Below, piece after piece: positions 46,521-58,500 of a stretch of 64,000 nucleotides of DNA; the stretch's first letter is position 1; every line of letters starts with the position of its first letter. Source of the stretch: Shumkonia mesophila. Lineage in GTDB: Bacteria; Pseudomonadota; Alphaproteobacteria; Rhodospirillales; Shumkoniaceae. The DNA lies in the NCBI RefSeq assembly GCF_026163695.1, contig NZ_JAOTID010000001.1:248001-312000 (forward strand), given 5' to 3'. The translations under genes were made by a program, and so were the position numbers. The notes beneath the pieces are model-generated. The model did no database searches. It saw only the letters and a program-made list of their open reading frames with translations, and was not told the DNA's origin.

Positions 46521-49500
46521 CCAGTAGTGTAACGTTCGCGATGCCGGCGCCGAGTTCAACGTTGATGCCGGTGGCCAAGGCGTCGCCGTCGATGGTGATC
46601 CCTTCGGAGCGGATCACCACGTCCTCGGCGCTGTAGTCGCCGGCCTGCACGTGGACGTGACCGCCGGCGACAACCGCGTCGACGCCGTCCTGCAGCGAGT
46701 CCAGCGGAACCCGCGGATGGCCAAGCCCGTTGCCACGGGTCACCGGCTCCCCGGTGGTGGGGCCGAGCGTGTTGTCGGCACCGGCCAGGACCTCGACATG
46801 GGAGCGATTGGCGAAATCGGACGCCAGATCGTGTTCTTCGGTGCCGACAGCGTACTGGTTGGTGATGTCGCCGTTCATGCCGTAGCGGCGGTCGACGATG
46901 GTCATGTCGTTGTTGGCCGCCGACAGTTCCATCATCTCCTGGCCGTAGTCCGTCGTGCTCTCGAACGGCGAGATGAAGTAGGCGCCGTCCTGGGTGCCGG
47001 CCAGATAGGTGACGTCCCATTCGTTGCCGACGGTGCCGAAGGAATTGTCGTCCAGATCGATGCCGTCGGAGCGGATGAGGAAGGCACCCCGGGTGTTGTA
47101 GATGTCGTTGCCGGAAACGTCGGCCGTGTTGTTCCCTTCGAAGGTCACGCCGGTGCGGACGTCATAGATGGTGTTGTCGCTCAGCGTCAGATCCTGGACG
47201 TTCTTGTTGACGAAGACGCCGTAGATGTAGCCCTGGGTCGCAAAATCGAGGTCGGTGAAGGCGGCGCTCAGTGGTCCGACGACTTCGAAGCCCGAGATGG
47301 CGACGCCGTTGGCGGCGACGGTGAAGGCGACGGTACGGTCGGCGAACACTGTCGTCTCCGGCAGGGTAACCTCGATCTTCGCACCGTCCAGGCCGGTGAT
47401 CGTCAGGTTGGCCTTGTTGACCAGCAACTGCTCGTCGTAGGTGCCGGCCTCGACGACGATGGTGTCGCCGGGTTGGGCGGCGTCGATGGCCGCCTGGATC
47501 GACATGCCGTCCAGCACGCGGAAGCCGTCGGCGAACTTCAGGACCTCGACGTTGGAAAGCGTGTCGGTGCCGTCGGTGGCGTTGACGAGGGTGCCGGAGA
47601 CGACGCCGTTGGTGACCGTCAGGGCGTCGGTGCCGTAATCCGCGCTGTCGCCGGAGAACACGGCGGTGTCGCTGCCGTCGCCGCCGGCCAGCGTGTCGTC
47701 CCCGCCGCCGCCGACCAGGACGTCGTCGCCGGCGCCGCCGGTGAGGGTGTTGGCCAAGGCATTGCCGGTGACCGAGACATCGGCCTCGCCAAGCAGCGTG
47801 ACGCCGGTGATGCCGTCGGCAAGCGTGAGGGTGACACCGTTGGCTCCGGCATCGCCGGTGACGGTGAGCCCTTGGGTATGGACCACGCCGTCTTCGCCGC
47901 TGTAATCGCCGGCGTTCACGTGAACCTCGCCGCCGGCAACCACCGCGTCGAGGCCGACCTGAAGGGTGACCGGCGTCAGCGCGCTGCCCTGACTGGTCGT
48001 CGAGCCGGTGTCATCCACCGTCACGTGGGTGCGGTTGGCCGAGGTGTAGGCCTGGTCCTGGACCGACCAATCGTCGTTGGCGTCGCTGTTGTTGAGGAGA
48101 GCCTGCTGCCAGTCCGCCGTCGGGGCGGCCGAGATCGGCGTCGCGTTGGACACGATCGCGCCATCCACCATGTGGCCGTTGAGGTGGATGTTCAGGCCCC
48201 ACTCGTTGCCGTAGGTCCCCTCGACATTGCCGGAAATCGCGATGCCGGCGCCGTCGGTGTACTGAATCGAGATGCCGCTCTTGGTGTTGTCGATGGTGTT
48301 GTCGGTGACGGTGCTGTTGGCGTTGCGGCCGTCGATCAGGATGCCGTTGCGGACGTCCTGGATGACGTTGTCGGTGATCGTGAAGTCGTCGGCGCCATTG
48401 CGTACCACGATGCCGCGGGTGATTTCCGATCCCCAAGCGTAGGTGAGATAGGAGACGCCATCGGGCACCGGCCCCTGGATGGTGAGGCCGCTGACCGTCA
48501 CGTCGTCGGCGTTGATGGTGACCGCATCGATGCGGGTAGTGCCGTTGACGGTGAGGACCGCGTCGGCGCTGCTGGTGAGCGTCAGCCCGGCCTTGTCGAG
48601 GGTGACCACCTGCTCGTAGATGCCGGCCGCGAGGTCGACCGTTCCGTCCGTGCCGGCCAGATCCACCGCGTCCTTGAGATCGGTGCCGACACCGACCTTC
48701 ACCGTGTTGAAGGAGGTGGCGAGGGTCGTGACCACGGCGCCGGCATAGAGGCCAAGCGCGTCCCCGCCAGCGTCGATGGTGAAGGTGTTGTGGTCAAGGG
48801 AGTTGGCGCCGGCCTTGACGCCAAGCCCTTCGTCCTCCGCGGTAACGATGTTCCAACTGACCGTGTTGCCGGTGTTCTGCAGGCTGATGCCGTATTCGGC
48901 GGTGACCGTGTTCCCGGTGATGGTGGCGTTACCCGCCGCGTACTGCGTCGTCGTCTGGATGCCGGTCAGCACGTCGCTGATGGTGTTGTGTTCGACCGTA
49001 ACATTCTGGCCGGAGATGGAGATGCCGACAGAAACGCCGGCATCGGCCCCCGGTCCCTCGATAGTGAAGCCCTCCAACACGGTCCCATCCGCCCGTAGAT
49101 CGAGGATGCGACCATTCGAGGGAACACTGCTGCCATCAATCGTCGCCCCCTCGGGAGCGATGATGGTGAGGTTCGCCGGGCCGCCGAAGGAGGTCGCGAA
49201 CGGCGCGTAGGGGCCCGTGCCCGGGGCGACGACGATGGTGTCGCCCTCGCCGGCCGCGTTGATGGCGTCCTGGATGGTGGCGTAGGCCGACGGATCGGCC
49301 GAGTTGACGATCAGCAGGGTCGTCGAGCCGTCGGCGAATTTCAGGGTTTCGACGTCGATCAGCGTGTCGGTGCCGTCGTTGCCGTTCGTGGTGTTGGTGT
49401 CGGTGACCGTGACGTGGCCGTCGGCGTCGAGGCCCAGGGTGTAGTCCGCCCGGTCGCCGGCAAAGACGGCGGAATCGGCGGTGCCGTCGCCACCATTGAG

Positions 49501-52500
49501 GGTGTCGTCGCCGGTGCCGCCGCTCAGGCGGTCATCGCCGGCGTTGCCGATGAGCGTATCGTCTCCGGCCGCCCCGAACAGATAATCGGCGCTGTCGTCG
49601 CCGGTGAGGGTATCGATCCCGGGGCCGCTGACGAGTGACGTGCCAGCGGTCGCTTCGAGCAAGTCGCCAAACGCCGTCGCATCCGTTTGGCTATCGAAGA
49701 AGAAGGTGAACTCGCCGCCCTCGGGGCGGAACTCGCTGTTGGTGACGGCGTAGCCGTAGCCGTCCGGCAGGGTCAGGTTGGTGACCTCGTAGACGTTGCC
49801 GGTCAACTGGATATAGATCGGCGACGCCCCGTTGGTGGCCGCCGACTCCGTGGCCGAGAAGCTGCCGGTGAAAGTGATGCCGTCCGAACCGCCGGCGTAG
49901 TAAGTGCCGTCGGTATAGATGGCGACGCCGCCCCACGGATTGGCGATCGTCTCGAGGTCGTTGACGATGATGTTGCTGCTGTCGGTCAGCGTGAGACCGT
50001 TGCCGGAGGCCGTGCCGGTGCCGTCGACCGTGATGTTCGACAGTGTGGAGTCGTGGACGCCGTTGAGGTCGATCTGCGTCTTGTACGATTCCGCGACCGT
50101 CAGGTTCTGGAGGGTGATGTCGCTGATGGCGTCGGCGGTGCCGTTCGGCGACACCTTGAGGCCGTAGCTGCTGGCGCCGGCGGTTGCGGGGCCGTTCAGG
50201 GTGAAGTCCGACAGCGTGGCGCCGCTGGCGGTGAGCAGGATGCCGTAACCGGAGACAGCGTTGGCGTCGATAATGACGCCGTCCTCGCTCTCGCCCAAAA
50301 GGGTGACGTCCTTGTTGACGTTGAGCGTGGCAGTCAGCGTGTAGGTGCCGGCGCCAATGAAGATGGTGTCGCCGGCGGAAGCCGCGTCGATGGCGGCCTG
50401 GATGGTGGTGTAGCCCGAGCCGCCGACCAGCAGGACCTTGCCGGTCGAGCCAGCGAAGGACAGCGCCTCCACGCCGGTGAGCGTGTCTGTGCCGTCGGTG
50501 CCGGTCACCGTGAAGGTGCCGTCGCTATCGTTGAGCGCGATAGTGTAGTCGCCGAACGCGCCGGAGAAGCCGGCCACATCGGCACCCGCGCCGCCGTCCA
50601 GCGTGTCGTTGCCGGCGCCGCCGGTCAGCATGTTGGCGCCGGCGCCGCCGGTCAACGTGTCGTTATGCGCGGAGCCGACCAGGTTTTCGATGTCGGAGAG
50701 GGTGTCGCCACTGGCGTCGCCAGAGCTCACCTGCGCGGTCGACAGGCCGAGATCAACCGTCACGCCCTCCGCCGAGCCGGCGTAGCTCGCGGTGTCGTTG
50801 CCGTCGCCGCCGTCGAGGATATCGGCGCCCGCGCCGCCGATGAGGGTATCGTCGCCCGCCCCGCCCCACAACTCGTCGACGCCTTCCGACCCGCTGAAGG
50901 TCACGGCGCCGCTGCCGTTTGCCACCAAGGCAACGTTGGTGTCGTTGTCGGTATAGACATTATCCTGATGGCTTAGCGGCGTGGTGAAGGTTCCGTCCTG
51001 CACCAGCGCGTACATGGTGGAGGAGATTTCGTTGCCGTTGGCGACCGGCGAGTCGGTATTGATGAAGACCACGCCGTAGCTGGGAAGGTCGGTGCCAGTG
51101 ATGGTGTTGCCGTTGACCGCCACCTCGGAGCCCGCGTTGTAGGCGAGCACGGCGCTGCCCAGGCCGTTCGACACCGGACCGGTGACGCCAAGGCCGGAGA
51201 TGATATTGTTGGCGATCGTACCGTCGGTGCCGGCCTGGTTGCCGGCGCTGCCGATCTGGATGCCGTTCTGGGCCTGGACGCCCGGGCCGGCGCCGATGAT
51301 CTCGTTGTCGTGGATATCAACGGTGAGGGTCGGGCCGGCGGCGAAAATGGCCGACTTCTGGAAGTTGTCGATCAGCGAGTTTTCCACCGTCAGCGTGTGC
51401 CCTTCGGCCCCGGCGTGGCTGTTGGCCACGATGGAATGGTTGCGCTGGTTGCCGGACGCCGTGGCGCCGGCGATCTCGTCCACCTCGGTGACGTGCACGT
51501 CGTTGACGTCGAGGTCGGAATTCAGCGCATAGATGCCGACAAACTGTCCCGTCGAGACGGCGCCCTGGGCGTTGCCGTCGACGGTCAGCCCGGTGATCGT
51601 CACATTGGCGTCGTTGGTGATGCCGATGATCGCGTGGCTGGAAACGTTGCGCGCGGTATCGACGATGTTGATCAAGAGGTCGGCCACATCGGGCGACAGC
51701 AGGATGGTCTGGCCCTGCCCGGCGCCTTGGATCGTGATGTCCTTGCCGTCGATGGTCAGCTGTTCCTGATAGGTCCCCGCCGCGACGAAAATGGTGTCGC
51801 CGTCGGAGGCCGCGTCGATGGCCGCCTGGATGGTGGCGTAGGCGCTGTCGGCGCCGACGATCAGCACCCGGCCGCCGTCGGCGAAGGCCAGCGTTTCGAC
51901 GCCGCTGACGGTGTCGACCCCGGCGTTGCCGTCGGCGGCGTTGATGTCGGTCACCGTCAGGTGGCCGGCGCCGTCGTCGGCGATGGTGTAGTCCGCGCGT
52001 TCGCCCTGGAAGCTGGCGGTATCGGTGCCGGCGCCGCCGGTGATCGTATCGTCGCCGCCGCCGCCGAAGAAGTAGTCGGTGCCGGCGGTGCCGTTGAGGG
52101 TGTTGGCATCATCCAGTACGGCGTAGGGATCGGGCAGGGTGTCGGGATAGGTCACATCGTGGGCGACGTCCCAGCCGATGACGGCGGAAACCTTGATCGC
52201 GGTGTATTCGCCGTCGGCGTCGACCTTGCCGTCGAAATAGGGCCGCGTGCCGAAATCCTCGCCCGCTTCCGTGCGCGGATCATCTTCGGGATCGGTGCCG
52301 AACCGGCCGGCGATCGCCCCGTCGCCGAGGTTGCCGAGCAGGTTGTCGTGCAGCGACTGAGCGCGGCCACTCGGCACCTTGACGATGTCGAGCAGCGCCT
52401 GGCCGCCGGCTTGCAGATAGGCGGCATAGTCGTTGCCGAGAGAGACGAACGAGGTGTTGATCGCCACGTTGTAGTAGTCGCCCGAACCGACGTAGAGCTG

Positions 52501-55500
52501 GTCAAGCTGGATCCAGAAGGCGGCAAAGGCGTCCGTGTGGCTGCCGTCCACCGTCAAATTGTCGGGGATCAGCGACTTCTCGAGGCCGGCGAATTCCAGG
52601 CCCAGCAGGTTCTCGACGCTGGCGGCCGCGCCGTCGGCAGGCAGGGTGAGCCCGGCGTTGATGACGTCGACGGCGCCGTCGCCGACGATGGTCAGCGTGC
52701 CGTTGGCCTGCGAGATGACGTCGATCTGGGTGGCGTCCAGCGTGATGTCCTGGCCTTCGGCGGTGGTGATCTGCGTCAGGTTGCCGAGGTTGACGAACGC
52801 CACGTCGGCGTCGGCGCCCAGGCCGGACAGGTCGACCGAAGTGTAGGAGGCCGGCAGCTTGCTCATGTCGATTTGCAGCACGCCGTCGGCGTCGACATAG
52901 ACGGCAGCCTCGGTGGCGAGGGTGGCGTCGGCCCCCATGATGGTGACGGCCTTGTCGAGCGTCAGCGTGGTTTCGGTCGTGGCGAAGCCGCCCTTCACCA
53001 GGATGACGTCGCCCACCTCGGCATCCGCCACCGCGGCGCTGATCGAGTCGTGGTTGACGTCGTGGTCGGGATCGGCCGTGTTGGCGACGATGATGTCGGC
53101 GGTCTTGACCGCCGTCTGGGTCTCGGCGACGACGTCGCCGGAGGCGATGTCGGTGACCGTCAGCGTCAATTCGTAGGTGCCCGCGGCATCGGGATCGAAC
53201 GCCCCGTCGGCGGCCAGCCATTTCAGGTTCTGCGAGTTCTGGAGACCGCTGGTCCCGTTGGCCGTGCCGTCGTAGTAGTCCTCGTTCACCCTATCTTCGA
53301 AATCGTTCACGTCGAAGTCGGCGAGGACCGTCGTGCGGGTACCGTCAAGGCCGACGAATTCCACCGTAATCTTGACGTCGTAGTCGGCGATGGTCGCGTC
53401 TTCGCCGTAGGAAATGACGCTGTAGTCGAGGTTCCACAACGCGCCGACCACGCCGCCGGAACTGGTGGTGATGCCGGTCTCGGCGTAATACGTGCTGCCG
53501 TCGGGATCGAGATCGCCGTTGTAGCGCAGCTTGGCGCGCAACGCCGCTTCGATGCCAGCGGTCGGGTTGTCGGTGACGGTGAAGTTGATGTCGGAATTGC
53601 CGCTGCCCGGGTGGAAGCCGTCGGTGCCGCCGCCCACTTCCGGCGCCGCGTGGGCGATCTGGGCGTCGTATTTGGTGACGCCATAGTCGCTGGCCACCAC
53701 GATATCGGCGCCCGGCGCCGCGTTGGCGACGGCATCTTCGTAGCTCGACCAGATGACGTTGCCGCCGACGACAAGCGCGCCTTCGCCGTCGACGAACGTG
53801 TTGTTGAGCAGCACGGCCGCGAGGTCGATGTCGCCGCTGTTGTCGAACACCTGCGCTTCGTTGTCGTCGAAGGTGTTGCCCTCGATGGTGACGTCGGAGG
53901 GCTCGTAGCCGTCCTTGCCGATGCGGATCGCATAGGTGTCGCGCCCGTCGCCGTCGGCGCCGTTGTCGTGGATGGTGTTGCCGGTGATGTCGACGCCGGT
54001 GACGTTGTAGGAAACGTAGATGGCGCCGTTCTCGCTGTTGCTGCCGGACACGTCGTTGTCGCTGACGACGACGTCGCTCATGTAGACGGTGATGCCGTCC
54101 TGGGCGGTGTCGTGGACGGTGTTGCCGGTCACCGTGGCGCCGGTGGTGGCGGCATCGCTGCCGCCCTTGTCGCCGACCTTGATGCCGTCGTTGGCCTCGA
54201 TGTTGTAAACGAGGTTGCCGGAAATCGTCGTCCCTTCGGCGTTATAAACGTAGATGCCGGCGTCGGGCGAGCCGAGGTCGTGGACCTCGTTGTTGGCGAT
54301 GGTGCCGTCGACCGAATGGGTTTCCTCGTTGCCAGACAGGTTGATGCCGTCGCCCTCGGTGTCGTAGACGACGTTGAACTCGACCCTGGCGCCGTCGGTG
54401 GACTTGAGCTGGACGCCCTCGTCGCCGGTGGAGCCGTGGACGATGTTGTAGCTGACGACCGGGTCCTCGATCAGGTCCGTCGTCTCGTTGGAACGGATCA
54501 GGTCGCCGGTGCCGTTGCGCACCTCGAAGCCGCTGACCGTCACGCCGTCGGCGGCGATGACGATGAGGTTGGCCAGCGTGCCGCCGCCGTCGATGATGCT
54601 TTCCCCGGCGCCGCCCGCCGTGCGCAGGCCCGCCGCCGTGCGCGGATCGACGTCGGCCTGGGCGCCCAAAAGCGTGATCGACTTGTCGATGACGATGGTT
54701 TCCGAGAGGTCGTAGGTGCCGGCCGCGACATAGATGGTGTCGCCGTCGGAAGCCGCATCGATGGCCGCCTGGATCGACATGCCGGGCAGCACATGGAAGC
54801 CGTCGGCGAACTTCAGGACCTCGACGTTGGAAAGCGTGTCGGTCCCCTCGTCGCCGTTGGCCGCGTCGGTGTCGGTAACGGTGATGGTGCCGTTTTCGTT
54901 GGCGGTGACGGCATAGCCCGCCCAATCGCCGTCGAAACTGGCGACGTCGTCGGCGTCGCCGCCGTCCAGCGTGTCGTCGCCGGTGCCGCCGATGAGGGTG
55001 TCGGTGCCGGCGCCGCCGGTGACGGTGTCGTTGCCGGCGCCGCTCTCGATAATGAAGCCGGCCGATCCCGCCTGCGAGGAGGCCGCGCCGTCGAACGTAT
55101 CGGCGCCGTCGGTCATAACCAGGGTGACCGCGATGGGCGAGGCGTTGAAGTAGGGCGCGTTGCCGTAGTCGGTGACCGCCACGTCCTCGATGGTCACGTC
55201 GGAGGCGCCGGCATCGGTGAACTTGATGCCGTTGTAGGTGCCGTCGATGGTGCCGTCACTGATCGTCACGCCGGTCAGCGTCGCCGCCGGATTGCCATAG
55301 TTCGTGCCGTCGTCGCGCGCCTTGATGGCGATGGCGGCGCCGGTCGGATCGGACGTGGTGTCGGCCCCATAGCTGTGGCCGACGTCGGTCAGCGTGAAGT
55401 CGGTGATGGTGATGTTGCTGTAGTCGCCGTACTTGACGTTGAGCTCGATGCCGTTGCCATAGACGCCGTTGCCGCCGAAGGGCGTGTTGCGGCCGTATTC

Positions 55501-58500
55501 GCCGACGTCGGTCATCTCGACGCCGGTGATCAGCAGATCCTGCGCCTGCTCCAGGTAGACGCCCTTCTCGTTCAGGTGCTCGAAGGTGAGGCCGGAAATC
55601 GTGACGTCCTCGAACGCGCCGGTGCCCACGAAGGTGGTACCGTCACCGTCGCCATCGGCGTCCTGCTTGCTGGCGTTGATCGTGATGCCCTGGTAGCCGT
55701 GGGTGATCGAGCCGCCCTCGATGGTGAGGTTGGTGATCGTCGGGCCGACGCCGTTCATCGTCGGATAGCCGTTGGTGATGCCGGTGATCGACTGGGTGAT
55801 GTCGACGTCGGCAATCGTCGTGCCGTCGGTGGTGCCGAGCACGATGGCGTTCTTGAAGCCGGTGAGGGTCAGCCCCTCGAGGGTGACGTTGTCCGCCGCA
55901 ATCGTGATGCCGTCGGTGCCGGAATAGCCGGTCGCCGTTTCCAGCCAGACGTCGAGGTCGCCGCTCACCGGCGGCGTGCCGGTGATGGTGCCGGCGATGA
56001 CGGTGCCTTCCGAGCCGACGAGTTTGATCCCATCCGTCGCGATGGCGAGGTTTTCGGCATAGGTGCCGGGCGCGATCAGGATGGTGTCGCCCTCGGCCGC
56101 CGCGTCGATGGCCGACTGGATGGTGGCGTAGTGGCTGTTGCCGCCGACCAGCAGGATGCGGCCCTCGCCGCCATGCTGGATGGCCTCGACCGCCGAAACG
56201 TGGTCGGTGCCCTCGGTGCCGGCCGAAACCGTCCACTGGCCGCTGCCGGCGTCGTAGCTGACATCGCTGGTGGTAAGCGCCGTCTCGTAAACCGCCGTGT
56301 CGTCGCCCGCCCCGCCGTCGATGGTGTCGTCGCCGGCCCCGCCGGTCAGCGTATCGTCGCCGTCGCCGCCGAGCAGCGTGTCGTTGCCGGCCCCGCCCGA
56401 AAGCGTGTCGTCGCCGGCGCCGCCGGTCAGCACGTTGTCGCCGGCATCGCCGGTCAGCGTGTCGGCCAGCCCCGAACCGGTGACGTTCTCGATGCCGGAA
56501 AGGGTGTCGCCCAAGGCGTCGCCGCCGGACTGCGCGGCGGTGCTGCCGAGGTCCACGGTCACGCCCTCCGCCGAGTCGGCATAGCTCGCCGTGTCAAGGC
56601 CGGCACCGCCGTCCAGGACATCGGCGCCGGTGCCGCCGGTCAGCGTATCGTCGCCGTCGCCGCCGTAGAGCGTGTCGGTCCCGCCGGCACCGACGAGCGT
56701 GTCGGCCCCGTCGCCGCCGTAGTAATAGTTGTCGACACCGGTGCCGGTGAAGGCGTTGGCCTCGTCCAGAACCGCGTAAGGCCCATCCAGATCGGCGGTG
56801 TAGTCATAGCCGTGCGCCAGATCCCAGCCGATGACGGCGGCCAGCGCGGCGGCGTTGCTGTAGAGGCCGGTCGAGGCATTGACGGTCCCTTCGAAATAGG
56901 GACGGCTGCCGAATACCTTGGCCGCCTCGCTGCGTGGATCATTCGCCGGGTCGCTGCCGAAGCGGCCGACGATCACGCCGTCCTGCAGGTTGCCGAGAAT
57001 GTTGTCGTGGAGCGACTGCTGGCGTCCGGCGTAGTTCGGGGTGCCGGTCTTGGTCTGCACAACGTCGAGGATGGGGGCCCCGCCCGCTTCCAGATAGGCG
57101 ACGTAGAGGTTGCCCAGTTCGGCGAAGGCCTGGTTGATGCCGACGTCGCTGCCAAGCGGGCTCGTGGCGTAGTACTTCTGGTCCAGGCTGATCCAGAACA
57201 GCTTGAACTTGTCGGCCTCGGTGCCGGTGACATCGACGACGTCCCAGACCGCCTCGGGGCTGTTGCTGCCATCGACCGTGATGTTGGAAATGTCGATGTT
57301 CGGAAGCGCCTGATTTTCCGTGCTCAGCGCGTCGAACGCCACGTCGACGACAAGCGTCGCATCGGGATCGACGTCGATGCTGGCGCCGTCGACCTGCTCG
57401 GCGGTCATCTTCAGTTCGGCGTCGGCGGCGACGACGAGGGGGCTTTCCGCGAACTCCAGGGTGGCGGCGATGCCGGTGAGATCGACCGATCCGGTGACGT
57501 CGCCGGTGATCGCCACGGTGCCGTCGCCGACGACCGTCTGGCCGTCGGCCTGCTCGGCGGTCAGCGTCAGCGTCGCGCCCTCGGCCACGAAGACGGTGTC
57601 GTCGGCGAACTCGAGCGTGCCCTCGATGCCCGAAAGGTCGGTGTCCTCGCCGACATAGACGGCCGGGCCGGCTTCGAGGTTGTCCCAGTAGATGTCGTAG
57701 GTGCGGCCCGCGTCCGGGTCGTCGGGCACCTGGTTGTAGCCCTGCAGGATGACCTTATCGATCTCGACCGCGTCGTAGACGCCCGAGGTGTAGGTGGCGT
57801 CGCCGACCTGATAGAGGAAGGTGCCGTCGGCCTGCAACGTGACGGTCAGGGTGTAGAACTGATCGTAGGCGAAGTCGGAAGGCAGACCGAAGTCGTGCCA
57901 GCCGCTGTCGCTTTCCCAGGCCCGGAAGGTGGCCACGCCATTCAGCGTCGAGAACTCGATGATCGGATAGTTGACGATCTCTCCGGCGGCGTCGGTCGCC
58001 ACGCCCCAGAAACCGGCCCAGCGGAAGCTGCCGTCTTCGCTCGGCGACCAGTTCGACGGGATGTAGAGATCGACCGACATCTCGGTGGCGCCGTCGAGAA
58101 GATCGAACTGGCGGCCCTGCGTCTGGTAGAACGCCTGCGAAGTCTTGTCGTCCTCGCTGATGCCCTGCTTGAGGACCGGGTTGCCCTCGAAGGTCGTGTC
58201 GTCGACCTCGAACCCCGCCGGCTCGCTGCGGTCGACGATCCAGCCGCCGTCCTCGTCCAGGACCACCTCGTTGTCGAACCCGTCGGCGAAGGTGCCGCCG
58301 ATGATGACCGTGCCGTCGCCGCCGACGCTCTGCTCATGCGCCTGCTCGGCGGTCAGGGTCAGGGTCTTGCCGGCCTCGACCTCGTCGGGCAGCGAGAAGC
58401 CGCCCGCGAGCGTGGCGCCGCTGAGATCCAGGCTGGACGCGATGCCCGAGAAGTCGGCGTCGTCCTCGAAGGTGCCGGTCACGACCAGCGTGCCGTCGCC

